From Chromatiales bacterium (GTDB taxonomy: Bacteria > Pseudomonadota > Gammaproteobacteria > JAGRGH01), in contig JAGRGH010000031.1 of assembly GCA_020445605.1 (NCBI GenBank), positions 62,001-126,000 on the forward strand: DNA of 64,000 nucleotides, given 5' to 3'. The notes under the pieces are model-generated. The model was not told where the DNA came from and searched no databases. It saw only the letters and a program-made list of their open reading frames with translations. A program made the translations under genes and the position numbers. Below, one piece after another: positions 36,038 through 44,629 of the stretch. Positions within the stretch are counted from its first letter, which is position 1; the number at the start of each line of letters is the position of its first letter.

Positions 36038-37011
36038 GCGCCTACATCCTGCGCCGGCTGCTGTACGCGATCCCGATCCTGATCGGCGTCAACGTGCTGA
36101 CCTTCGTGCTGTTTTTTGTCGTGAATTCGCCCGACGCAATGGCACGCGCGCAGCTCGGCGAAAAGCGCGTGACCGATGCGGCCGTCGCGCAGTGGAAGAG
36201 CGAACGCGGCTACGACAAACCGTTGTTGTACAACGCGCAGGCCGGCGGCGCCGCAACGGTCACGGACACGATCTTCTTCCAGAAATCGCTGGCCCTGTTC
36301 CGTTTCGATTTCGGTCGCTCGGATTCCGGACGCGACATCGGCTTTGACATCCGCCAGCGCATGTGGCCGAGTCTCGCGATCGCCGTTCCGACACTGCTGG
36401 TCGGTCTGGCGCTGAACATCAGCATCGCGCTGATCATGGCATTCTTCCGCGCGACCTACATCGACTTCTGGGGCGTCGTGGTCGCCGTTGCGATGATGTC
36501 GATCTCGGGGCTTTTCTACATCATCGGCGGGCAGTACCTGATCGGCAAACTCCTGCACCTGGTGCCGATCTCCGGCTACGACACGGGCATCGAGGCGTGG
36601 AAGTTCCTGGTGCTGCCGGTCATCGTCGGCGTGATCGGCGGAATCGGCTCCGGCGTGCGCTGGTATCGCACGCTCGCACTCGAGGAGATCGGCAAGGACT
36701 ACGTGCGCACCGCGCGCGCCAAGGGGCTGGGCGAGATCAAAGTGCTGTTCCGCCACGTGCTGCAAAACACCATGATCCCGATCCTGACCGGGGTCGTCGT
36801 CGTTCTGCCACTGCTGTTCATCGGCAGCCTGATCACCGAATCGTTCTTCGCCGTGCCCGGGCTCGGCAGTTACACCATCGACGCGATCCAGCGCCAGGAC
36901 TTCGCGATCGTCCGCGCCATGGTGTTCCTGGGTTCGCTGCTCTACATCATCGGTCTGATCCTGACCGACATTTCCTACACCCTCGTGGACCCGCGGGTGC
37001 GACTCGAATGA
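36034..37011 (+). CDS. Peptide ABC transporter permease (YejB/DppB-like)
   Basis: A 325-residue inner-membrane permease starting at GTG 36034, which overlaps the upstream stop (GTGA). Begins [20 protein letters not shown], the classic DppB/YejB start, has six hydrophobic segments, and the EAA loop is IGKDYVRTARAKGLGEIKV. The substrate-binding ORF and this gene are clearly coupled. The reading frame open from 35926 is a shadow inside the upstream gene. Confidence 0.93.
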   Translation: MSAYILRRLLYAIPILIGVNVLTFVLFFVVNSPDAMARAQLGEKRVTDAAVAQWKSERGYDKPLLYNAQAGGAATVTDTIFFQKSLALFRFDFGRSDSGRDIGFDIRQRMWPSLAIAVPTLLVGLALNISIALIMAFFRATYIDFWGVVVAVAMMSISGLFYIIGGQYLIGKLLHLVPISGYDTGIEAWKFLVLPVIVGVIGGIGSGVRWYRTLALEEIGKDYVRTARAKGLGEIKVLFRHVLQNTMIPILTGVVVVLPLLFIGSLITESFFAVPGLGSYTIDAIQRQDFAIVRAMVFLGSLLYIIGLILTDISYTLVDPRVRLE

Positions 37012-38411
37012 AACCGGTGTTCCTGTGGACCGACGCGATGATCTGGCTGCTCGTCGCGTTCTGCCTGATTGGTGCATGGTACGCCGCGCGGCGCGAACAC
37101 CTGCGCGCACCATGGCGGCGCGTCGTCGAGAGCCGCGTCGGCATGAGCTCGCTTGCGGTGCTCGGCGTGTTCATCGTGATCGGGCTTGCCGATTCGTTGC
37201 ACTTCCACCCGCGCAATCTGGCAAGCGAAACCGCGACCGCCGAGTACTCGAACGACGTCCTGAGCGTGTTCGATGTCATCGCCACGCCCCTGCGCGACCG
37301 CCAGGAACGCACCTATTCCGCGCCGTTCGCGCGCCATGCGTATGTCAAGGAAACCATCGAGCGCCCGGACGGCAGCACCGTTCGCGACTACCCGCCACTG
37401 AAGTGGGGTGGCGCGCATCTGGAACCCGGCGAGAGCACCGCGGCCGACATCGCCAAGCAGACCGCGATCGGCATGCTGAAGGCCTTTGCGGCCTGGATTG
37501 CAGTCGCCGCGATCATCGTCGCGCATACGGCAAGGCGCGCCGGACACACCTGGCGCGCACAGGCGGGCGCCATCGCACGCGCCAGGACGCGGCTGCGCTG
37601 GCGTGCGGCACTGATCGCACTGGGCATCGTGCTCGGCATTCTTGTCACGCTCGCGCATCTCAGCCTCTACTACCACGTGTTCGGGACGGACAAGGTCGGC
37701 GAGGACGTGTTCTACCAGGCGCTGAAGAGCGTTCGCACCGGGCTCGTCATCGGCACGGTCACGACCTTCGTGATGTTGCCGCTCGCGGTGCTGCTCGGCA
37801 TCGCGGCCGGGTATTTCCGCGGCTGGATCGACGACGTCATCCAGTACCTGTATACGACGTTGAACTCCATCCCCGGCGTGCTCCTGATCGCCGCTGCCGT
37901 GCTCATGCTCGAGGTCTACATGAGCAACAATGCGGATGCGTTCGCGAGTTTGGACAAACGCGCGGACCTGCGGCTGCTGTTCCTGTGCCTGATCCTTGGC
38001 GTGACGAGCTGGACGGGCCTGTGCCGCCTGCTGCGCGGCGAGACCATGAAGCTGCGCGAAATCGAATACGTGCAGGCCGCCGATGCGTTCGGTGTCGCAC
38101 GCCTGAAAATCATCCTGCGTCACCTGCTGCCGAACCTGCTGCACATCGTGCTGATCTCGGTCGCGCTCGATTTCAGCGGGCTGGTGCTCGCCGAAGCCGT
38201 GCTTTCGTATGTCGAGATCGGCGTGGACCCGACCATGAATTCCTGGGGCAACATGATCAACAGCGCGCGGCTGGAACTCGCCCGTGAACCCGTCGTGTGG
38301 TGGTCGCTGGCCGCCGCGTTCGCGTTCATGTTCACGATGGTCCTGTTCGCGAACCTGCTGGCGGACACCGTGCGCGATGCATTCGACCCACGGCTCAAAC
38401 ATGCCGCCTGA
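37008..38411 (+). CDS. Peptide ABC transporter permease (YejE/DppC-like)
   Basis: A 467-residue permease, longer than DppC because of an extended N-terminal half: an initial helix (7-25), a second at about 48-64 (LAVLGVFIVIGLA), a periplasmic stretch with FDVIATPLRDRQERTYSAPF, and only then the canonical permease core (TGLVIGTVTTFVMLPLAVL, EAA loop MKLREIEYVQAADAFGVARL). Start ATG overlaps the preceding stop by 4 bases. The insertion resembles that of YejE-type permeases. Confidence 0.92.
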   Translation: MKPVFLWTDAMIWLLVAFCLIGAWYAARREHLRAPWRRVVESRVGMSSLAVLGVFIVIGLADSLHFHPRNLASETATAEYSNDVLSVFDVIATPLRDRQERTYSAPFARHAYVKETIERPDGSTVRDYPPLKWGGAHLEPGESTAADIAKQTAIGMLKAFAAWIAVAAIIVAHTARRAGHTWRAQAGAIARARTRLRWRAALIALGIVLGILVTLAHLSLYYHVFGTDKVGEDVFYQALKSVRTGLVIGTVTTFVMLPLAVLLGIAAGYFRGWIDDVIQYLYTTLNSIPGVLLIAAAVLMLEVYMSNNADAFASLDKRADLRLLFLCLILGVTSWTGLCRLLRGETMKLREIEYVQAADAFGVARLKIILRHLLPNLLHIVLISVALDFSGLVLAEAVLSYVEIGVDPTMNSWGNMINSARLELAREPVVWWSLAAAFAFMFTMVLFANLLADTVRDAFDPRLKHAA

Positions 38412-38412
38412 T

Positions 38413-40422
38413 ATGAACGATCAGGATTCCGTCGTGCTGCGCGTGCGTGGACTGACGACCGAACTCGGCGCAAGGGAGGCGCCGGTGCGCGCCTGCGACG
38501 CGCTGGATTTCGAAATCCGTCGCGGCGAGACCTACGCCCTGCTCGGCGAGTCCGGCTGCGGCAAGTCCATGACCGCGTTTTCGATCATGCGCCTGCTGCC
38601 GCCGTCCGGTCGCATCACCGCCGGCAGTGTCGAATTCAACGGCGAGGACATCCTCAAGCGTACCGAATCGGCCATGCGCGAGCTGCGCGGCGGCGGCATC
38701 GCGATGATCTTTCAGGAACCGCAGACCTCGCTGAACCCCGTCATGCGCGTGGGTGACCAGATCGCCGAGGCACTGCATGAGCATGCGCAGCTGAGCGCGC
38801 GCCAGCGTCGCGAGCGCGTGGTCGAACTGCTTGATGCGGTCGGCATACCGGACCCGGAACAGCGCGCGGCAAGCTACCCGCACCAGCTTTCCGGCGGCAT
38901 GAAGCAGCGCGTGATGATCGCCATCGCGCTGGCCGGCGAACCGGAACTGCTGATCGCCGACGAGCCCACCACCGCAGTGGACGTCACGATCCAGGCGCAG
39001 ATTCTTGCGCTGCTGAAGGACCTGCAGAAACGCACCGGTATGGCGATACTCCTGATCACGCACGACCTTGGCGTGGTCGCCGAAACCGCCGATCGCATCG
39101 GCGTGATGTATGCCGGCCAGCTGGTCGAACAGGCGCCGCGCGCGGCGTTTTTCTCGACACCGGCGCATCCCTACAGCCGGAAGCTGTTCCGCGCACTGCC
39201 CAACGTCGACAAGCGCGGCCAGGCGCTGGCCGCGATTCGCGGCACCGTGCCACCACTCAGCACGCGGTTTTCAGGCTGCCGGTTTGCCAGTCGCTGCGAG
39301 CAGGCGTTCGAGCCGTGCGCGGTACAGGTGCCGGAGTGGTCCGAGCCCGGTGCCGGACAGACCGTGCGCTGTCACCTGTACTCCTCCCCCGCAGTGCCAG
39401 CTTCCGCCGCGAGTGATTCGCAGCCATCCGTATTCGCGGAACCCGAAACAAGCGCTGGCGGACCGCTGCTGAAGGTCGACGGACTCGCCGTGCACTTTGC
39501 GATCCAGAAGGGGCTGTTCAAACGCACCGTCGGCTACGTGCGCGCGGTCGACGGCGTGTCGTTCGCGCTCGATCGCGGCCGCACGCTGGCGCTGGTCGGT
39601 GAATCCGGCTGCGGCAAGACCACCGCCGGCAAGGGCATCATCCAGCTGATTCGTCCCACCGCCGGCTCCGTGCGTTTCGAGGACGACGAGCTCACCGAAC
39701 TGCGCGGCGGCAGCCTGCGGCGGCGTCGCAGCGATTTCCAGATCATCTTCCAGGACCCGTACGCGTCCATGAACCCGCGCATGCGGGTCGCGGAAATCAT
39801 CGCCGAAGGCATGCGCGCGCAGCGCACCGTGAAAGGCCGCGATGCGCGCGAGGGCCGCGTCGCGGAACTGCTCGGCCAGGTCGGCATGAACCCCGAGGCC
39901 GCGCAGCGCTATCCGCACGAGTTCTCCGGCGGCCAGCGCCAGCGCATCTGCATCGCACGCGCGCTCGCCGTGGAGCCGAAGCTCATCGTCTGCGACGAAC
40001 CCACCAGCGCACTGGACGTGTCCGTGCAGGCGCAGGTGCTGAACCTGTTGCAGTCGCTCCAGCGCCGGCTGGGCCTGAGCTATCTGTTCATCACGCACGA
40101 CATCGCCGTGGTCTCCTACCTCGCGCACGAGGTCGCCGTGATGTATCTCGGCCGCATCGTCGAGTTCGGCCCCGTGGACGCGGTGCTGAAAACCCCGCGC
40201 CACCCCTACACCCAGGCCCTGCTGTCGGCCGTGCCGGTCGTGGACCCGGGGACCAAACGCACCATCGTGCGTCTCGAAGGCGACCTGCCCTCGCCGTCGG
40301 ATCCGCCGGCCGGCTGCCATTTTCATCCGCGCTGCCCGCGCGCGACCGAGGCCTGCAAACACGCCTTTCCGCAGGCCGTGAATTTCGCGGGCGGACACTG
40401 GGCGAAGTGCATCCATCTCTAG
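38413..40422 (+). CDS. Peptide ABC transporter ATPase, two fused nucleotide-binding domains (YejF-like)
   Basis: A 669-residue protein with two complete ABC ATPase domains. Domain 1: Walker A GESGCGKS, signature LSGGMKQRV, Walker [13 protein letters not shown]. Domain 2: [30 protein letters not shown]. Each is followed by an oligopeptide-transporter C-terminal region with clustered cysteines ([28 protein letters not shown]), which may bind a metal cluster. Starts at 38401 or 38413 are both possible; 38413 follows the permease stop by one base. The TAG stop (40420-40422) is the first three bases of a MITE-like element. Confidence 0.93.
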   Translation: MNDQDSVVLRVRGLTTELGAREAPVRACDALDFEIRRGETYALLGESGCGKSMTAFSIMRLLPPSGRITAGSVEFNGEDILKRTESAMRELRGGGIAMIFQEPQTSLNPVMRVGDQIAEALHEHAQLSARQRRERVVELLDAVGIPDPEQRAASYPHQLSGGMKQRVMIAIALAGEPELLIADEPTTAVDVTIQAQILALLKDLQKRTGMAILLITHDLGVVAETADRIGVMYAGQLVEQAPRAAFFSTPAHPYSRKLFRALPNVDKRGQALAAIRGTVPPLSTRFSGCRFASRCEQAFEPCAVQVPEWSEPGAGQTVRCHLYSSPAVPASAASDSQPSVFAEPETSAGGPLLKVDGLAVHFAIQKGLFKRTVGYVRAVDGVSFALDRGRTLALVGESGCGKTTAGKGIIQLIRPTAGSVRFEDDELTELRGGSLRRRRSDFQIIFQDPYASMNPRMRVAEIIAEGMRAQRTVKGRDAREGRVAELLGQVGMNPEAAQRYPHEFSGGQRQRICIARALAVEPKLIVCDEPTSALDVSVQAQVLNLLQSLQRRLGLSYLFITHDIAVVSYLAHEVAVMYLGRIVEFGPVDAVLKTPRHPYTQALLSAVPVVDPGTKRTIVRLEGDLPSPSDPPAGCHFHPRCPRATEACKHAFPQAVNFAGGHWAKCIHL

Positions 40423-40596
40423 TGTCCTGTCCCACAATGATCTATCGCTTCTGCGTGGCTGAGCCGGGCTGAATCAAGGCGGCGTTTCGCAGCCATAGCC
40501 AGGCTATGGACAGGATCGCCAACGCTGAGTCAGCCCTGCTCAGCCGCGCCCGCAGGGGCCCTCAGAAATGACAGATCATTGTGGGACAGGACACTA
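40420..40596. mobile_element. MITE-like element with 24-bp perfect terminal inverted repeats
   Basis: A 177-bp element. The left end TAGTGTCCTGTCCCACAATG (continuing ATCT) is exactly mirrored at the right end (40573-40596), and the match extends to about 36 bp with four changes. Inside, GCTGAGC...GGGCTGA is mirrored by TCAGCCC...GCTCAGC and the centre is CCATAGCC-A-GGCTATGG, so the whole element can fold as one long hairpin. It has no ORF. TA at both ends would fit IS630/Tc1-type mobilisation; this is inference. Confidence 0.85.
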
Positions 40597-40617
40597 GCAC
40601 CGTCGCCGTAGCACGGA

Positions 40618-40647
40618 TTAGGCGACGGCCGGGACCGCGTCTATAAT
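40618..40647 (+). promoter_or_regulatory. Sigma-70 promoter of the small secreted protein gene
   Basis: TTAGGC (40618-40623), an 18-base spacer and a perfect TATAAT (40642-40647). The leader of about 65 bases can form GATGGTC...GACCATC just before the gene start. Confidence 0.55.
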
Positions 40648-40719
40648 CCGGTCGGGGGAACCCGGACAGGATGGTCCGATTCCGGCGTAGACCATCTACC
40701 AATCAACAACGACACGACC

Positions 40720-40956
40720 ATGAAAATCCGCACCCTCGCAACGGCCGCAATCGTCCTGGCGCTGACCCCGACCGTCGCCCCGGCTCAGCAATCCGATCCA
40801 CAGGCCGCCATCGCCGAATCCTGTCGCAAGGAAGGGGTCGCGCTGGACCTGACCGGCAAGGACCTGGACGACTATGTCAGGACCTGCGTGGCCGACCTCG
40901 GCGCCGTCAGTTTCGAAAACCAGGTTCCCGTCGGCCCCGTGACCGTGCCGCGTTAG
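40720..40956 (+). CDS. Small secreted protein of unknown function
   Basis: A 78-residue protein with a clear Sec signal peptide (MKIRTLATAAIVLALTPTVA, cleavage near APA, residue 22). The mature part has two cysteines (ESCRKEGVALDLTGKDLDDY, then VRTC) that could form a disulfide. I do not recognise the family; the C-x20-C spacing faintly recalls PsiF repeats. It has its own promoter upstream. Its TAG stop is the beginning of the hairpin element downstream. Confidence 0.7.
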   Translation: MKIRTLATAAIVLALTPTVAPAQQSDPQAAIAESCRKEGVALDLTGKDLDDYVRTCVADLGAVSFENQVPVGPVTVPR

Positions 40957-41122
40957 GAGGCTGTTGAGATTCTCATTTCGACAGGCTGCTAACGCGAGAC
41001 AGGGACGTCTCGCACGAAAATCGAACGTGCAAGCGCTTGATTTTCGTGAGCAACCGAAAACCACACTTTTCGGTTTCGACGTTGAAAAGGCCATGGACGG
41101 GCCTTTTTCAACAACCTGTTAG
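40954..41122. repeat. Four-hairpin repeat element with imperfect terminal inverted repeats
   Basis: About 169 bp bounded by TAGGAGGCTGTTGAG and TTCAACAACCTGTTAG (imperfect inverted ends). Inside are four consecutive hairpins: GCGAGAC/GTCTCGC (40994-41013), CACGAAAATC/GATTTTCGTG (41013-41048), CCGAAAA/TTTTCGG (41054-41073), and AAAAGGCC/GGCCTTTT (41085-41107), the last looking like a terminator. No ORF. It starts on the stop codon of the upstream gene. Confidence 0.75.
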
Positions 41123-41131
41123 GCGAAGCTT

Positions 41132-41190
41132 GCGACGACGAAGAAACTGAACCGCAAAGGCGCCAAGGACGCAAAGAATTTCAAATGGGA
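41132..41190 (+). repeat. Dispersed 59-bp repeat, copy 1
   Basis: Begins GCGACGACGA and contains AAGGCGCCAAGG and GCAAAGAATTTCAAATGGGA. Identical to 42343-42401 at 55 of 59 positions. Shorter inverted relatives are at 42278-42320 and 42574-42616. Confidence 0.85.
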
Positions 41191-41293
41191 CTAGCAGCCA
41201 CAGGGTGCGAAACGCGAACCGCGCGATGCAGTAATTGACGACAAGGCGCCCCGCGCCGATTATACAATTGTATACGGGCTTGGAAGCACCCTC

Positions 41294-41626
41294 ATGAAAC
41301 AAGTTGCCAAAATTGTGGCAAGTGTTTTCGTTTCAGCAATCGTGGTCAAGCTGGCGATCGACCGCGTTGAAATCCGCGCGATTTCATACGTGCCTGACGA
41401 CTCTCCGCTCAGGGGCGTAGTACTGTCTACCGACCTTGCCACACCGACCGCTTCAGACCACCTGAATGTCGTGGCACAGGTGAAGCTGAAATCCGGCGAA
41501 ACGGTGCGCGCGCTCATTTTTCCTGGCTGCACCGCACCGATAGGCGAGCAGGTATCGCTATATCGGATCGAGACCGAGTCGCCGCAAGAGGCAATCTATA
41601 TATTGGGTGGGGCGAGCCCCCGCTAG
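41294..41626 (+). CDS. Hypothetical membrane-anchored protein
   Basis: A 110-residue protein with an N-terminal hydrophobic segment (VAKIVASVFVSAIVVKLAI, residues 4-22) serving as signal anchor, then a small beta-like domain (HLNVVAQVKLKSGETVRALI, GEQVSLYRIE). A single cysteine in FPGCTAPIGE. I do not recognise it. Base composition is lower in GC than the core genes, and it lies between two copies of the 59-bp repeat, so transfer is plausible. Bases 41191-41293 hold only weak promoter-like AT stretches. Confidence 0.5.
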   Translation: MKQVAKIVASVFVSAIVVKLAIDRVEIRAISYVPDDSPLRGVVLSTDLATPTASDHLNVVAQVKLKSGETVRALIFPGCTAPIGEQVSLYRIETESPQEAIYILGGASPR

Positions 41627-41689
41627 CAGAACGCACGCAGCGCGTGCACTCCACGACAAGTGATTTAGATTGAGCATTGACCAGTTCAG

Positions 41690-42220
41690 ATGCCTTTTAC
41701 ACCGTTTCACTTTGGCCCCGGATCGCTCATCAAAGCGACGATGCCGAAGCAATTCAGCTTCACGGTGTTTGTGTTTTCACAGGTTTTGATCGACGTCGAG
41801 TCACTGTATTTTCTAGTCCATGGCGAGTGGCCTGTGCACCGATTCTTCCACACCTATACCGGCGCAACCCTGATCGCTCTCGCAAGCTATTGGGGTGGTC
41901 GTCCGATCTGCGGAATTGCACTAGCGGTCCTTGGAGGAAAGTTCGTTCTGAGCAAATCCGGCCTCGCTCAAGCCATTCGCTTGATCTCCAGAACTGCCGC
42001 GGCGTCGGGAGCCGTCATCGGCGCGTATTCACACGTTGCACTGGACAGCATCATGCATGGCGACATGCGACCGTTTGCTCCGTTCTCGGACGCGAACGGG
42101 TTGTTCGACTTCCTGAGCCCCGGAGAATTACACGTCTACTGTCTGGTTGCCGGACTCGTGGGCGGCGTAGGGATGGGCTTCTGGTGGCTCGTCTGGAAGA
42201 CCGAGGAAGAAGACAGGTAG
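41690..42220 (+). CDS. Membrane-bound metal-dependent hydrolase-like protein (YdjM/DUF4184 type)
   Basis: A 176-residue membrane protein. It starts PFTPFHFGPG and has conserved polar residues: VLIDVESLYFLV, HRFFHTYTGATL, and YSHVALDSIMHGDMRPFAPF, the pattern of histidines and aspartates that defines membrane-bound metal-dependent hydrolases. Four or five hydrophobic segments. Function not known. Its stop TAG (42218-42220) is part of the GTAGGGTGCGC repeat. Lower-GC, inside the repeat island. Confidence 0.65.
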   Translation: MPFTPFHFGPGSLIKATMPKQFSFTVFVFSQVLIDVESLYFLVHGEWPVHRFFHTYTGATLIALASYWGGRPICGIALAVLGGKFVLSKSGLAQAIRLISRTAAASGAVIGAYSHVALDSIMHGDMRPFAPFSDANGLFDFLSPGELHVYCLVAGLVGGVGMGFWWLVWKTEEEDR

Positions 42221-42276
42221 GGTGCGCAATGCGCACCATGCGAAGCAGCCGAAACGGTGCGCGGTGCGCACCCTAC
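42218..42276. repeat. GTAGGGTGCGC palindromic repeat, island 1, unit 1
   Basis: Left arm GTAGGGTGCGC and right arm GCGCACCCTAC enclose inner GCGCACC / GGTGCGC arms; total 59 bp, complete palindromic unit. Confidence 0.85.
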
Positions 42277-42277
42277 G

Positions 42278-42320
42278 AAATTACTTGGCGATCTTGGCGC
42301 CTTTGCGGTTCAAACGAACA
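42278..42320 (-). repeat. Dispersed repeat, inverted relative
   Basis: AAATTACTTGGCGATCTTGG with CTTTGCGGTTCAAACGAACA; reappears at 42574-42616 with a few changes and is related in reverse orientation to the 59-bp repeat. Confidence 0.75.
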
Positions 42321-42342
42321 GCGCCTGACACTCGCGGTACTA

Positions 42343-42401
42343 GCGACGACGATGAAGCTGAACCGCCAAGGCGCCAAGGGCGCAAAGAATTTCAAATGGG
42401 A
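42343..42401 (+). repeat. Dispersed 59-bp repeat, copy 2
   Basis: Copy of 41132-41190 with four substitutions. The two direct copies bracket the two lower-GC ORFs at 41294 and 41690. Confidence 0.85.
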
Positions 42402-42404
42402 TCC

Positions 42405-42471
42405 GTAGGGTGCGTACCACGCACCGCTTACGGCACTTCAAGCGACCGCCGGTGCGCGGTGCGCACACTAC
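42405..42471. repeat. GTAGGGTGCGC-type palindromic repeat, island 1, unit 2
   Basis: 67 bp from GTAGGGTGCGTACCACGCAC to GGTGCGCACACTAC, same arms with one change in the right arm. Confidence 0.8.
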
Positions 42472-42550
42472 AAGACGAGCTGACTGATCGCCGCAGAAAC
42501 TCTGCATTCTTTGCGTATCAGCGGTTCAAACAAGCAAGTTCTGCCGCCAA

Positions 42551-42646
42551 CGGTGCGCGGTGCGCACCCTACAAAATTACTTGGCGACCTTGGCGTCTTG
42601 GCGGTTCAAACGAACAAGCTCTGGCAGTGCGCCATGCGCACCCTAC
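42551..42646. repeat. Partial GTAGGGTGCGC repeats and inverted dispersed repeat
   Basis: Half units GGTGCGCGGTGCGCACCCTAC (ending 42572) and CAGTGCGCCATGCGCACCCTA (42625-42645), with the dispersed repeat at 42574-42616 between them. The whole 42221-42661 interval has no supportable gene. Confidence 0.75.
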
Positions 42647-42661
42647 AATGCGAATGTGGAG

Positions 42662-43231
42662 CTAGGGTTTTGGTAGCGTGACGCCGCGCTGGCCCTGGTA
42701 CTTGCCACCGCGGTCGCGATAGGACGTTTCACACACTTCGTCGGCCTGCAGGAACAGCACCTGAGCTACACCCTCGTTCGCATAGATCTTCGCCGGCAGC
42801 GGCGTGGTGTTGGAGAACTCCAGCGTCACATGCCCTTCCCACTCCGGTTCGAGCGGCGTGACGTTCACGATGATGCCGCAGCGCGCATACGTCGACTTGC
42901 CGAGGCAGATGGTCAGCACATCGCGCGGGATGCGAAAGTATTCGACCGTGCGTGCCAGCGCGAACGAGTTCGGCGGGATCACGCAAACATCTGACTTGAC
43001 GTCAACGAAGTTGCGCGCGTCGAACGCCTTCGGATCGACGATCGTCGTGTTGATGTTCGTGAAGATCTTGAATTCGTCAGCGCATCGGATGTCGTAGCCG
43101 TAGCTCGATGTGCCGTACGAAATCGCCCGCGCACCGTCTTTCGTATCCCGAACCTGATTCGGCTCGAACGGCTCGATCAGGCCGTGCTCGGCGACCATGC
43201 GCCGTATCCAGCGGTCGGACTTGATCGACAT
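42662..43231 (-). CDS. dcd: dCTP deaminase
   Basis: A 189-residue trimeric dCTP deaminase making dUTP for dTMP synthesis. Motifs [20 protein letters not shown] (with the catalytic Glu), [19 protein letters not shown] and [12 protein letters not shown] are intact; length equals the E. coli enzyme within a few residues. Start at 43231 (MSIKSDRWI) matches the family; the open frame to 43405 overlaps the mrp 3' end and is not used. Downstream of mrp by 28 bases, same strand. Confidence 0.97.
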   Translation of the reverse strand: MSIKSDRWIRRMVAEHGLIEPFEPNQVRDTKDGARAISYGTSSYGYDIRCADEFKIFTNINTTIVDPKAFDARNFVDVKSDVCVIPPNSFALARTVEYFRIPRDVLTICLGKSTYARCGIIVNVTPLEPEWEGHVTLEFSNTTPLPAKIYANEGVAQVLFLQADEVCETSYRDRGGKYQGQRGVTLPKP

Positions 43232-43259
43232 CGTTCGCGCTCCCCTGGCGTTCGTGGAA

Positions 43260-44342
43260 TCAGTTGTTGGAAATGACGATGTTCGGGAACTTCTGGCTGT
43301 ATTCCTTCGCCTGCAGCGAGAGCTTCGCGGCCGTGCGGCGCGCGATCTCCCGGTAGGTCTGGGCGATGCGACCGTCGGGGTCCGCCACAACGCTGGGCTT
43401 GCCACCGTCGGCGTTCTCGCGGATGGACTTGTCCAGCGGGATGCCCCCGAGGAAATCCACGTCGTACTGTTCGGCCATGCGCACGCCGCCGCCCTCGCCG
43501 AAGATGTGCTCCTCGTGACCGCAGTTCGAACAGATGTGGATGGACATGTTCTCGACGATGCCGAGTACCGGCACCTCGACCTTCTGGAACATCTTCAGCC
43601 CCTTGCGCGCGTCGAGCAACGCAATGTCCTGCGGGGTCGTGACAATCACGGCACCGGAGACCGGCACCTTCTGCGCCAGCGTGAGCTGCGCGTCGCCGGT
43701 GCCCGGCGGCAGGTCGATCACCAGATAGTCGAGATCGCGCCAGTTGGTGTCGTTGAGCAGCTGTTCGAGTGCCTGGGTGACCATCGGGCCACGCCAGATC
43801 ATCGGCGTCTCTTCGTCAATCAGAAAGCCAATGGACATCGCCTGCACGTTGTGGCTCAGCATCGGCTCGAGCGACTTGCCGTCTTTCGATTCCGGCTGAC
43901 CATGGATGCCGAGCATGCGCGGCTGGCTCGGGCCATAGATGTCCGCATCGAGGATGCCGACCGTCGCACCTTCGGCCGCAAGCGCCAGCGCCAGATTCAC
44001 TGCGACGGTGGACTTGCCGACCCCGCCCTTGCCCGAGGCGACGGCGATGATGTTCCGGACGTTGTCGATGGGCTTCAGGGACTTCTGCGCGGCATGCGAG
44101 ACGATCTTGCTCGTGACCTTGACCGTGGCCTTCGCGCCCAGCGCATCGATTCGCTTCTTGAGGTCGTCGGCGAGCGTCGCGGCATAGCCCTTGGCGGGGT
44201 AACCCAGCACGACGTCGACCGTCACACGATCGCCGTCGATCGCGATGCTCTTGATCGACTTCGCGGCAACCAGATCTTTTTCGAGATGCGGATCGACAAA
44301 ACCCTTGATGGCCTCGTTGACCTGCTGTTCGGTAATGGACAT
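43260..44342 (-). CDS. apbC: Iron-sulfur cluster carrier protein Mrp/ApbC
   Basis: A 360-residue P-loop NTPase that carries Fe-S clusters to apo-proteins in the cytoplasm. N-terminal MIP18-like domain ([19 protein letters not shown]), deviant Walker [10 protein letters not shown] (104-112), [20 protein letters not shown], and the cluster-binding CSNCG. Start at 44342 fits homologues; the open frame upstream is non-conserved. Operon with dcd, divergent from metG. Confidence 0.95.
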   Translation of the reverse strand: MSITEQQVNEAIKGFVDPHLEKDLVAAKSIKSIAIDGDRVTVDVVLGYPAKGYAATLADDLKKRIDALGAKATVKVTSKIVSHAAQKSLKPIDNVRNIIAVASGKGGVGKSTVAVNLALALAAEGATVGILDADIYGPSQPRMLGIHGQPESKDGKSLEPMLSHNVQAMSIGFLIDEETPMIWRGPMVTQALEQLLNDTNWRDLDYLVIDLPPGTGDAQLTLAQKVPVSGAVIVTTPQDIALLDARKGLKMFQKVEVPVLGIVENMSIHICSNCGHEEHIFGEGGGVRMAEQYDVDFLGGIPLDKSIRENADGGKPSVVADPDGRIAQTYREIARRTAAKLSLQAKEYSQKFPNIVISNN

Positions 44343-44559
44343 GCTCAGCTCCAGCACCGGCGGGCCTGAAATCCCACACCGGCGACAAGTAATTTCGGAA
44401 TTCAGCGGCCGGCCCGTCCCGGGTGACCGAAGTGTCGAAAAACGCGGCTGGGCAGATCGGGGAATCCATCCCCACGTCAACGGCTTGCGTACGATTCGTC
44501 ATGCGGGACCAAGCCCGAAGGGAACGCGGCAAGCCCGCCCGGTGGCGCGCCTTGAATAC

Positions 44560-44579
44560 GGTAAACTAGTAATTTTACC
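44560..44579. promoter_or_regulatory. Inverted repeat in the mrp-metG intergenic region
   Basis: GGTAAA-N8-TTTACC lies 50 bases before metG in an AT-rich patch that is otherwise unusual here. It may be an operator or promoter part; no regulator is suggested by the sequence. Confidence 0.3.
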
Positions 44580-44629
44580 CGAACGCCCCGGCGCGAGACA
44601 GCCGCGCGGCGCAAGCACCTGACCACACC

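Noticed and set aside
42490-42515. GAAACTCTGCATTC as another copy of the 14225/15743 palindrome
   Set aside because: It shares only the GAAACTCTG core; the right arm and CCATGTGCCGC flank are absent.
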